The notes beneath the pieces were generated by a model, which was given only the letters and a program-made list of their open reading frames with translations, searched no databases and was not told where the DNA came from. A program made the translations under genes and the position numbers. Below are positions 50,755-57,283 of a stretch of DNA of 57,283 nucleotides, piece by piece. The first letter of the stretch is position 1. Each line of letters opens with the position of its first letter. Source of the DNA: Bacillota bacterium (GTDB taxonomy: Bacteria; Bacillota_I; Bacilli_A; RF39; UBA660); NCBI GenBank assembly GCA_003149915.1, contig QAMK01000030.1:1-57283 (forward strand), given 5' to 3'.

Positions 50755-51746
50755 TTAGTTTCCTGCATTAAGACGCATTTTTTGATTTCTTTGCTCCTTA
50801 TCAAAATTTAAGACGCACAGGTGCGGCTTATTTTTTTTTAATAAACTTATCTTTTGTTTTTTATTTATTTGAAATGATTGTCTGATTAAATAAATAACGT
50901 TGTCAATCTCATCTTCGTTTTTAATAATCACCCCATAGTATCCATTGCCATGATGTCCAATATTACTAATATCTTCAGCTATACTAAATGAATCTTTTAA
51001 TTTTCCTTTTTTTATATTTAATGTTAAAACTAAATAATTTTTAAATGTTTCTACATCAACAATATTAGTAACTCCTTTAAAAGCAATGTATATTTTTTTA
51101 CATCTATATCTATATCGCCGAACTCTAAAATTCTTTCTTTTAAGTTTTCATATAAACCTTGTATTCTTTGTGGTATATTAACGAAATAATCCTCCTCTGT
51201 ATATACTTTTACTTCTTTATTAACTTCTTTTTGCTCAAAATCAATATAAATATCTTCAACTTTAATATTACTATTTTTTTGAATAAAATCTATGTCAATA
51301 ATATTCCCTTCGTATTTGGTAACCTTTATTAGATCTATAGGTAGATTTTTAAAATCTGAAGCATTCAGTTGATATTGTGTGTATTTGGGTGAAACAAATA
51401 TTACTTTAGATTGATTCCAATCTATATCTTTTGTGGTTAATGATTTACCTTTTTTTAAGTTATATTGAAGAACAAAATCCGCTTTTCTTTCTAACATTAA
51501 TTTTAAGTATGTGTATCCCTAATCAATCAAACTATAATTTTTAACATCCTTATATTCAATAATCCTAAATGATTTTGCTTCTTCATCAAACGCTAATGTA
51601 TCAATTCTAAAATTTCCCACGCTAAATTCCGTATCTATAAATATATAATTAAGTATCGTTCTTAAATTCGTTTCAAAATATTTTTGTAACTCTTTTTCAT
51701 TTTTAAATTCATCTTGTCTTAATTTCCTAGTGTTGTGTAAAAGCAT
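50755..51746 (-). pseudogene. DUF5655-type protein, broken by a nonsense codon and a frameshift
   Basis: The 5' part starts MLLHNTRKLRQDEFKNEKEL and contains a nuclease-like IDTLAFDEEAKSFRIIEYKD. At 51519-51521 a TAG replaces a probable CAG (SLID*GYTYLKLMLERKADF). The frame continues intact until a run of seven A near 51097, where one extra base would join VKK to IYIAFKGVTNIVDV and to the conserved SFSIAEDISNIGHHGNGYYG and NVIYLIRQSFQIN of the DUF5655 C-terminal domain, ending at 50755. The intact protein would have about 330 residues. Two separate lesions indicate decay. Confidence 0.75.
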
Positions 51747-51917
51747 AATAATCACCATTCCTTATATATTATTTGTTTTATCACATATCAATTTTGAAGT
51801 TCAAACTTTTCTCTATATTCAAGTTCTATAATAAGTTTGGCAAAAAAACTATTTTAGCCTAAAATATTAAACGGTTAATTGTTTAATATTTTTATATACT
51901 ACTATATGACAATATTT

Positions 51918-51942
51918 GATAACCTTATCACCCTTCACCAAC
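51918..51942 (+). repeat. hsdS-derived repeat, inverted copy
   Basis: Plus-strand GATAACCTTATCACCCTTCA CCAAC, encoding DNLITLHQ in the plus direction. It matches, in opposite orientation, the minus-strand copies at 52909-52933 and 53449-53473. It flanks the recombinase gene on its 3' side. Confidence 0.85.
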
Positions 51943-51951
51943 TATATAAAA

Positions 51952-52878
51952 TTAATTATTTAATGAGGTCAATGCTCTCATTATTTTATCAATATCTGTA
52001 TTTTCTAATTCTTGAATTATATGTAAATATGTTTTTTGTGTAGTCGACATACTAGCATGACCTAATCTATGTGCAACACTTGCTATAGATACACCTGCAT
52101 AAAGAAGTAAAGAAGCATGTGTATGTCTAAGGCCATGAATTGTTATAACTGGTATATCAGCATTTTTGCAATGTTTTTGCAGAATGTCATTTATTGTGGA
52201 ATTATATATTTTTTTATTAACAAATATAGGTTCTGCTGGATTTAAATTCTTTATTAGTTCTGAAAATTGTATAACAGTTTGCCAATCCAATTGTACTTTT
52301 CTTTCTGAAGAATTATTTTTTGTTGGTTCAAACCCTCCATTTTCTTTATAATTCCATGTCTTGTCTACATTAAGTACTTGATGTGGTAAATCAAAGTCTT
52401 CCGGTGTCAATGCTAGTGCTTCTGAAAATCTAAGTCCTGTTTTAGCTATTAAATAAATTAGCCAATCATAATTGATTGTATCTGATAAATTTAAATCTGC
52501 TATTAATTTTTGCAATTCAAATTGGTTTAAATACTTTTCTTTCTTTTCTCTTGGCATTTTGCCTTTTATTATAGCTTTTCTAGTAGGATCTTTAGCAATA
52601 ATCCCTTCATCTACTGCATCTAAAATCGATGCTTTTAATTGATGATGAAAATCCATAGTACTTTGTTTTTCATGCACTTCTGCATATTTATTTAATATTT
52701 CTTGATATGTAATTCTATTAACTTCGTTTGTTTTTAAATTAGGTGCTAATTTCTTCAACCATTTTGCAGTAAGTTTATATTTCATCATTGTTGAATTTCT
52801 TATTGCTCCTTCTTTATATATTTCTATCCATTTTTCATAATATTTATAAAATTTCTCATTTCCATCATAAGTGTCCAT
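51952..52878 (-). CDS. Tyrosine recombinase (integrase) linked to hsdS
   Basis: A 308-residue phage-type integrase with N-terminal SAM-like core-binding domain (about 5-100) and C-terminal catalytic domain. Catalytic residues: Arg150 in TGLRFSEAL, Lys near 187, His248 and Arg251 in IHGLRHTHAS, His274 in RLGHASMST and Tyr284 in QKTYLH. It lies between inverted copies of a sequence from the hsdS coding region (51918 and 52909). This matches recombinases that shuffle hsdS target-recognition domains in type I restriction systems (for example the pneumococcal loci). It is not accompanied by other phage genes. Its ATG is followed by MDTYDGNEKFYKYYE; the ribosome binding site is GGGAG. Confidence 0.92.
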   Translation of the reverse strand: MDTYDGNEKFYKYYEKWIEIYKEGAIRNSTMMKYKLTAKWLKKLAPNLKTNEVNRITYQEILNKYAEVHEKQSTMDFHHQLKASILDAVDEGIIAKDPTRKAIIKGKMPREKKEKYLNQFELQKLIADLNLSDTINYDWLIYLIAKTGLRFSEALALTPEDFDLPHQVLNVDKTWNYKENGGFEPTKNNSSERKVQLDWQTVIQFSELIKNLNPAEPIFVNKKIYNSTINDILQKHCKNADIPVITIHGLRHTHASLLLYAGVSIASVAHRLGHASMSTTQKTYLHIIQELENTDIDKIMRALTSLNN

Positions 52879-52908
52879 TTATCATTTTCTCCCTTTTTAT
52901 TTACTGAT

Positions 52909-52933
52909 GTTGATGAAGGGTGATAAGATTGTC
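52909..52933 (-). repeat. hsdS-derived repeat, 3' end of silent cassette
   Basis: Minus-strand GACAATCTTATCACCCTTCA TCAAC (DNLITLHQ). It is inverted relative to 51918-51942, so the pair flanks the recombinase gene. Confidence 0.85.
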
Positions 52934-53407
52934 AATGGAAGAAAAATATGCACCTATTTTCTTTTGTTCTTTCACATTTGGTGTAAGCATATATTCAACA
53001 TCTACAAGCTGAGAAACTTTAATACTTGGCTGCACGGCACCCATCACAATTCTTGTTGCTTTATATTGATTTTCCTCATTTGAAAATAGCGCATAAAGGT
53101 ATTCTGGAACAAAATTTTCTTTTGCTCTAAACGCTACTATATTTTGTGCAATAGCAGCTTCTTCCCTTGAATCCATAAGGCTTACAAGTCCTATACTTCC
53201 AACAGTAGTGAATAAAATATCTCCTTCTTTAATGTATGCTCTTAAACTATTTTCAAAGGAATCATCATTAAGACATTTCTCAACCTTTGAGTAGTCAGGA
53301 TGTACTCCACCAAGTGCCGAAACCTCTATAAGTGGATGAGTTCCATTCTCATCTAACGGAGGCGTTTTCCCTCTATTATCTACCGCTTTATCAACAAACT
53401 CTGAGAG

Positions 53408-53424
53408 CTTACGCTGTTCCCAAG
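53408..53424 (-). repeat. WEQRKL-coding repeat inside the silent hsdS cassette
   Basis: Minus-strand CTTGGGAACAGCGTAAG, one mismatch from the copy at the start of the cassette (53945-53961). It marks the beginning of the second target-recognition domain. Confidence 0.8.
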
Positions 53425-53448
53425 TTTGTAATTTCTTACTGTACTTAC

Positions 53449-53473
53449 GTTGATGAAGAGTGATAAGGTTATC
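53449..53473 (-). repeat. hsdS-derived repeat, middle of silent cassette
   Basis: Minus-strand GATAACCTTATCACTCTTCA TCAAC, encoding DNLITLHQ at the end of the first target-recognition domain. The same sequence ends at the window edge (57273-57283). Confidence 0.85.
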
Positions 53474-53944
53474 TATATTAGCAAAAAGCATTCCTATTTT
53501 TTCTTGCTCATCATGCTGTGGTATATTGAGATTAAACTCTGAAAGTACTTCTTTTGTAATAGTTTTAATAACAGCTCCAGGTGCTTTTTTTCTTTCCTCT
53601 TCAAATTTATTTTTTATTGTAAGTGCCCAAAAATATTTATTTATATTTCCAATTTTATATGTATCAAAATATAATATTGTCCTATCTAAATAGGTATTAT
53701 ACTGTGTAATTGCAACCTTTCCAATGGTTCCTTGTAATGTCACAATAACAGATTCTTTTGGTATATAAACACTCATCGGTTGTGCTAATTTACTAATTGT
53801 TTGCTTGGTTTCTTCGTTAAGTTTTAAATCATCGTTTACATCTGCAACTTGAACAAATGGCATGGCTTGAGAACCACCATACCACTCTTCTTTTCCATAA
53901 GGTTGTGGAAAAGAGCCTCGTCTATATGATGATATATCTTTTAA

Positions 53945-53961
53945 CTTACGTTGTTCCCAAG
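53945..53961 (-). repeat. WEQRKL-coding repeat at the start of the silent hsdS cassette
   Basis: Minus-strand CTTGGGAACAACGTAAG, directly after the hsdR terminator. It is the likely left boundary of recombination for the first target-recognition domain. Confidence 0.8.
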
Positions 53962-53967
53962 AAAAAA

Positions 53968-53989
53968 GATAGATCAGTAAAGATCTATC
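53968..53989 (-). terminator. Intrinsic terminator of hsdR
   Basis: Minus-strand GATAGATC-TTTACT-GATCTATC followed by TTTTTTC. It separates hsdR from the silent hsdS cassette. Confidence 0.85.
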
Positions 53990-53992
53990 CTT

Positions 53993-56900
53993 CTATTTAA
54001 TTATTGTTTCAATATCAAATCCATCATTTACTATAAACGCTCTTAGTATTTCATCTACTTTTAAATTTACTTCGTATTTTTTCAACTCTCTATTATATAT
54101 TTTTTCTAAAGTTTTCTTAGCCTTTTCTAAATCAATCGTTTTTAGTAAATCTTCATATTTTCCAAACTCATTTATGTTAGTCATTGAAGTTGTAGTTGCC
54201 ATAATATTTTTCAATTTTTCTTCACTCACACCAAAAGCATTAGATAGTTTTCTAATTTGATTGTTTTCTGCATTAACTTCATATTCTGTTATATAATCCA
54301 TAAAGCTTTTATTTTCGTCAATTACTGTATCACCACTTTCAATATCATGAATTAACATATTCGCATATTTTTGTTTTTCTTGTGGTAAACTAGCAAAAGA
54401 TTTGTGTAAATTATTTAGTGCTAGTTGGATTTCTTCTTCTGAAACGTTTGATTTATTTAACTCTTTCACATATTTTTTAAACTTACTATTCATATAATCT
54501 GAATCTATTTTTCCATCATCAATTTCTATAATATTTGTTTCTATATCATATGGTACTTCATCTTCTGACGAGATTTCGGTAGTTTTCCCTATGTCAATAT
54601 AACGTTGCCTAATCGCATCCAATGAAACTTTTGTTATTGGACAATTTAATATTAAATTATTTGTGTAATTTCTGTCGCTCAATTCATTTTTTTCAATTGT
54701 GCTCATTTCTGGATCAAATAGTTCATCTGTTGTATTTAATGTTTCATCAGCAATATCTAAGTCACTTTTTGGTGTATATCCTTGAATTATTGCAGCACTT
54801 AAATATTTATTAAATTCATTATATAGTTTAACAAATTTTCTTTTTGACTCTTTACTATTTGGTACACTTTCGAAGCTTTCAATTCCTTCCGATGTAAATA
54901 AGTCCTCAATTTCAGAATATAATGTATTCATCTTATTAATATTTTCATCTAGTTTTGGTACATATAATTGAAAAGGCTTATTACCTGAGTAAAGTTTTAT
55001 AGCTTCACTTATATTTCTTTCCATAGTATAAGGTTTTCTATAATATTTAATTATTCCAAATGGTTTATCTTGTTCGTTATATATTCTGTTTGTTCTAGAA
55101 AAAGCTTGTATAATATTTTCATATTGTAAAACCTTATCCAAATATAATGCATTTAACCATTTTGAATCAAACCCTGTTAACATTTGGTCAACCACAATTA
55201 ATAAACCTAATTTATCTGAATCTTTTATCATTGTATACGGCTTTTTATGTGCTAATCTATTGCTTACATCTTTCTTAAAAGCACTGCTTGTACTTAAAGA
55301 AAATCTTTGTTCAAACATATTATTATAATCATTAATAATTTCCACAAGTCCATCTTCTTTAAATATAGCTCCTTCATTATTATCAATATTTGGATCTACT
55401 AAAACAGTAAACTTAAACCTGTTAATAGTTCCCTTTTGTTTAAACAATCTATAATATTCTATAGCTTCTGGAATACTTGATGTTGCTAGTATTGCACTAA
55501 ACTCATTATTATGACTTATACGATTCCAATTTTCTAAAATATTAGATACTACAGCATCTCGATGTTTTTGATTATTATATTGAGCTGGATTTAAATAATC
55601 TTCTATACCTTTTATATATTCTCCTTTTTCATTTATATGGCCTGCCATCTCTAATTCGTTAAAATATTTATAGTAAATTTTACTTTTTTCTGGATTACTT
55701 AATGCTTCTTCTTCGCTTTGAACTTTTGCTTTTTCTAAAGCAACTACTTTTCTAATGTCTTTATCTCTATATGTTAATATTTTATAAACATCAAATCCTA
55801 AGACATTATGATCTCTAATTCCATCTGCAATAACATATCTACATAACTCATTGCCAAATACATCAGCTGTTATACTTAGTTTCTTTTTGTTTTCATCAAA
55901 TACTGGTGTTCCAGTGAAGCCAAAGAAAATTGCTCTTGGAAATGTTTCTTTTATTGTAGCCATCATAGTTCCAAATGTATCTCTATGACACTCATCTACA
56001 ATAAATACAATTCTCTTTTTATTTATTTCATTTAAATCATGCGTATACGCGCCTATAATGCTCTTTATCAAGCTCATTTTTTGAATCGATGTGACAATTA
56101 AAATATGTTTGTCATCTTTTAGCTTTGTAATCAATTCTTTTGTGTTGTCAGTTCCTGCGACATCATCTCTATCATCTGCAAAGCCTTGATATTCATCTAA
56201 TGATTGTGTTCCTAGTTCCACTCTATCCATCAAAAATATTACTTTATCAGCATCTTTAGAATTAGCTATTAATTGAGCAGATTTGAATGATGTCATGGTT
56301 TTTCCGGATCCTGTCGTATGCCAAACATATCCACCACGCGTATTTGGATTATTCCAATCTGTTTTAGCGACTACATCAGATATTTTATTAGCCGCATAAT
56401 ATTGATAACTTCTCATAACTTTTAGTGTACAATCATTATCATCAGCAACGGTATAGAATCCTATTAATTGATGAGCCATAGGTATCGATAGCAACGTTGT
56501 AGTTATATCTTTCCAATTATTAATTAATTCATTATTAAAATCTTCCCAGTGAAAGTAGAAAGACGGATTAAATTTACCATCTGGACCAGGATTAGCAAAA
56601 TAAACGGTTTCTTCTGGAGTCATTGCAACAAAAATCTGTACTAATTGAAAAATCCCACTATATATTCCTTCATGTGCATACTTTTCAATTTGATAAGTTG
56701 CTTGTTTTATTGAGATGTTACTTCTTTTTAATTCAATATGAAACAAAGGCATTCCATTAATAAGTAGCATAATATCTCCTCTTCTATTATTTAGAATTGG
56801 AGAATTTCTTTTAAATATTGGTTGTTCTGCAATTTGGTATCTTGATTTTCCTCCTGCTATTTCATGTCTATCATATATTTTTAAACTGACTTCTTTGCCA

Positions 56901-57199
56901 AAATGTTGAATATCATCTTTATTATCCCTAGTAATCGAAACTGTTTTACCATTAATAAAGTTGTTTATTTTATATGGATATTTTAAAGCTGTAATCTGTT
57001 CAATAATTTGATTTATTTCTCCCTTTGTTAAAGGATAGTCACTTAATCTGTCTTTTTCTCTGTTATTTTCATATAATATTTTAGCCCAGTTATCAATTAA
57101 ATCTTGCTCTGTAGGATGATTTAATACATCCATAGACCAACCATTTTGTTGTAAAGATTTTATAAGATCTTTTTCAAATAATAATTCGTCATTATACAT
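53993..57199 (-). CDS. hsdR: Type I restriction enzyme R subunit
   Basis: A 1068-residue motor and nuclease subunit of a type I restriction-modification system. The N-terminal PD-(D/E)xK domain shows GDIMLLINGMPLFHIELKRS (Asp142, Glu156, Lys158). The helicase part has Walker A HTTGSGKTMTSF (near 295-302), DECH (VDECHRDTFG, near 402), motif III FFGFTGTPVF, and motif VI QAFSRTNRIY. A helical C-terminal domain would contact HsdM/HsdS. The HsdRMS complex translocates DNA and cuts far from unmethylated bipartite sites. AAGGATG precedes the ATG. It follows an hsdS gene whose last 22 codons are in the window; hsdM should lie beyond the window edge. Confidence 0.96.
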   Translation of the reverse strand: MYNDELLFEKDLIKSLQQNGWSMDVLNHPTEQDLIDNWAKILYENNREKDRLSDYPLTKGEINQIIEQITALKYPYKINNFINGKTVSITRDNKDDIQHFGKEVSLKIYDRHEIAGGKSRYQIAEQPIFKRNSPILNNRRGDIMLLINGMPLFHIELKRSNISIKQATYQIEKYAHEGIYSGIFQLVQIFVAMTPEETVYFANPGPDGKFNPSFYFHWEDFNNELINNWKDITTTLLSIPMAHQLIGFYTVADDNDCTLKVMRSYQYYAANKISDVVAKTDWNNPNTRGGYVWHTTGSGKTMTSFKSAQLIANSKDADKVIFLMDRVELGTQSLDEYQGFADDRDDVAGTDNTKELITKLKDDKHILIVTSIQKMSLIKSIIGAYTHDLNEINKKRIVFIVDECHRDTFGTMMATIKETFPRAIFFGFTGTPVFDENKKKLSITADVFGNELCRYVIADGIRDHNVLGFDVYKILTYRDKDIRKVVALEKAKVQSEEEALSNPEKSKIYYKYFNELEMAGHINEKGEYIKGIEDYLNPAQYNNQKHRDAVVSNILENWNRISHNNEFSAILATSSIPEAIEYYRLFKQKGTINRFKFTVLVDPNIDNNEGAIFKEDGLVEIINDYNNMFEQRFSLSTSSAFKKDVSNRLAHKKPYTMIKDSDKLGLLIVVDQMLTGFDSKWLNALYLDKVLQYENIIQAFSRTNRIYNEQDKPFGIIKYYRKPYTMERNISEAIKLYSGNKPFQLYVPKLDENINKMNTLYSEIEDLFTSEGIESFESVPNSKESKRKFVKLYNEFNKYLSAAIIQGYTPKSDLDIADETLNTTDELFDPEMSTIEKNELSDRNYTNNLILNCPITKVSLDAIRQRYIDIGKTTEISSEDEVPYDIETNIIEIDDGKIDSDYMNSKFKKYVKELNKSNVSEEEIQLALNNLHKSFASLPQEKQKYANMLIHDIESGDTVIDENKSFMDYITEYEVNAENNQIRKLSNAFGVSEEKLKNIMATTTSMTNINEFGKYEDLLKTIDLEKAKKTLEKIYNRELKKYEVNLKVDEILRAFIVNDGFDIETIIK

Positions 57200-57214
57200 A
57201 TTACTTCATCCTTT

Positions 57215-57283
57215 CTACACAAACATTTTTTCTAGCATAGATTTTTTTACTTCTTTTAGTTTTTCTAACTTACGTTGATGAAG
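57215..57283 (-). CDS. hsdS: Type I restriction specificity subunit, C-terminal fragment (cut by window edge)
   Basis: The last 22 codons of an hsdS gene: LHQRKLEKLKEVKKSMLEKM then FV and stop. This is the usual HsdS C-terminal coiled-coil tail that the silent cassette lacks. The stop codon lies 15 nt before the hsdR start. The partial repeat CGTTGATGAAG at the window edge (57273-57283) is the same LITLHQ-coding recombination sequence as inside the silent cassette, which supports this gene being the expression locus. Confidence 0.85.
   Translation of the reverse strand, partial: LHQRKLEKLKEVKKSMLEKMFV

Larger units (their letters stand above)
52901..53961 (-). pseudogene. Silent hsdS cassette (no start codon or promoter)
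   Basis: An open frame of about 353 codons that encodes both target-recognition domains of a type I restriction specificity subunit. It begins SWEQRKLKDISSYRRG, has the central conserved region IDNLITLHQRKYSKKLQTWE followed by QRKLSEF, and ends in SIDNLITLHQHQ instead of the usual RKLEKLK...SMLEKMFV tail. There is no start codon with ribosome binding site: a terminator hairpin and the hsdR stop lie immediately upstream. It is thus a storage cassette for recombination into the expressed hsdS. Its frame is continuous with hsdR across the hsdR stop codon. Confidence 0.85.

Noticed and set aside
50769..50820. TTAAGACGCA repeated twice 42 bp apart
   Set aside because: It lies in the coding remains of the DUF5655-type pseudogene, and two copies of ten bases are not enough for a claim.
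33841..51521. Reassignment of TAA/TAG to glutamine, suggested by two apparent Gln-to-stop changes
   Set aside because: TAA and TAG end most intact genes here, often directly at terminators. The two cases lie in genes with additional frameshifts, so they are decay.

Overview
The window is AT-rich DNA of a Gram-positive bacterium. It has strong AGGAGG-type ribosome binding sites, tightly packed operons, HrcA/CIRCE heat-shock operators, a glmS ribozyme, a SAM-I riboswitch and spore-related genes (a SleC-like cortex-lytic protein, LysM repeats, a collagen-like protein paired with a glycosyltransferase, a YjcZ-like peptide). This fits the Bacillota, perhaps one of the poorly cultured gut Bacilli lineages; the lineage is an inference. 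Almost all genes lie on the minus strand. The plus-strand exceptions are a metallophosphoesterase, the collagen-like/glycosyltransferase pair and one small peptide.

Core part, about 1-40.3 kb. 0.1-8.1 kb is one long co-directional run: an SDR oxidoreductase, a methionine-gamma-lyase/aluminium-resistance family PLP enzyme, a cysteine desulfurase, a thioredoxin-like membrane protein and six proteins I cannot assign. Next come phosphoketolase, TspO, a UbiB-family kinase with a small phasin-like partner, a prepilin-like protein, and an N-domain-less ClpB behind CIRCE. 18.8-24.5 kb looks spore-related: an SH3b protein, a LysM-(SleC N-module)-(SpoIID/peptidoglycan-binding) operon, and divergently a collagen-like protein followed after 1 nt by a GT2-TPR glycosyltransferase. 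Then follow EamA, GlmS (ribozyme leader), YbaK, HtpG (CIRCE), an ASCH protein, an XRE regulator, a broken alpha/beta hydrolase, HtrA and a helicase-IV-like UvrD protein.

Accessory part, about 40.5-57.3 kb, is more AT-rich and looks like a defence and recombination island. It holds a DpnII-type GATC restriction operon with one extra gene, a SAM-riboswitch-controlled short metK, three unassigned genes (two membrane-anchored), a short promoter-terminator RNA unit, a small ADP-ribosylglycohydrolase/HAD cluster, two decayed genes, and a type I restriction locus. The last has hsdR, the tail of an expressed hsdS at the window edge, a promoterless and startless hsdS cassette, and a tyrosine recombinase flanked by inverted copies of an hsdS sequence.

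Most striking observations: (1) a same-orientation 23-bp repeat at the 3' ends of metK, the ADP-ribosylglycohydrolase gene, the HAD gene, the gene before it and the unit before that, like boundaries of a gene-cassette array; (2) the silent hsdS cassette with its recombinase; (3) the collagen-like protein/glycosyltransferase pair next to the spore-cortex-like operon; (4) the extra gene inside the DpnII operon. Start codons were adjusted by ribosome binding site where noted. All functional names come from motif recognition by eye; no database search was run.
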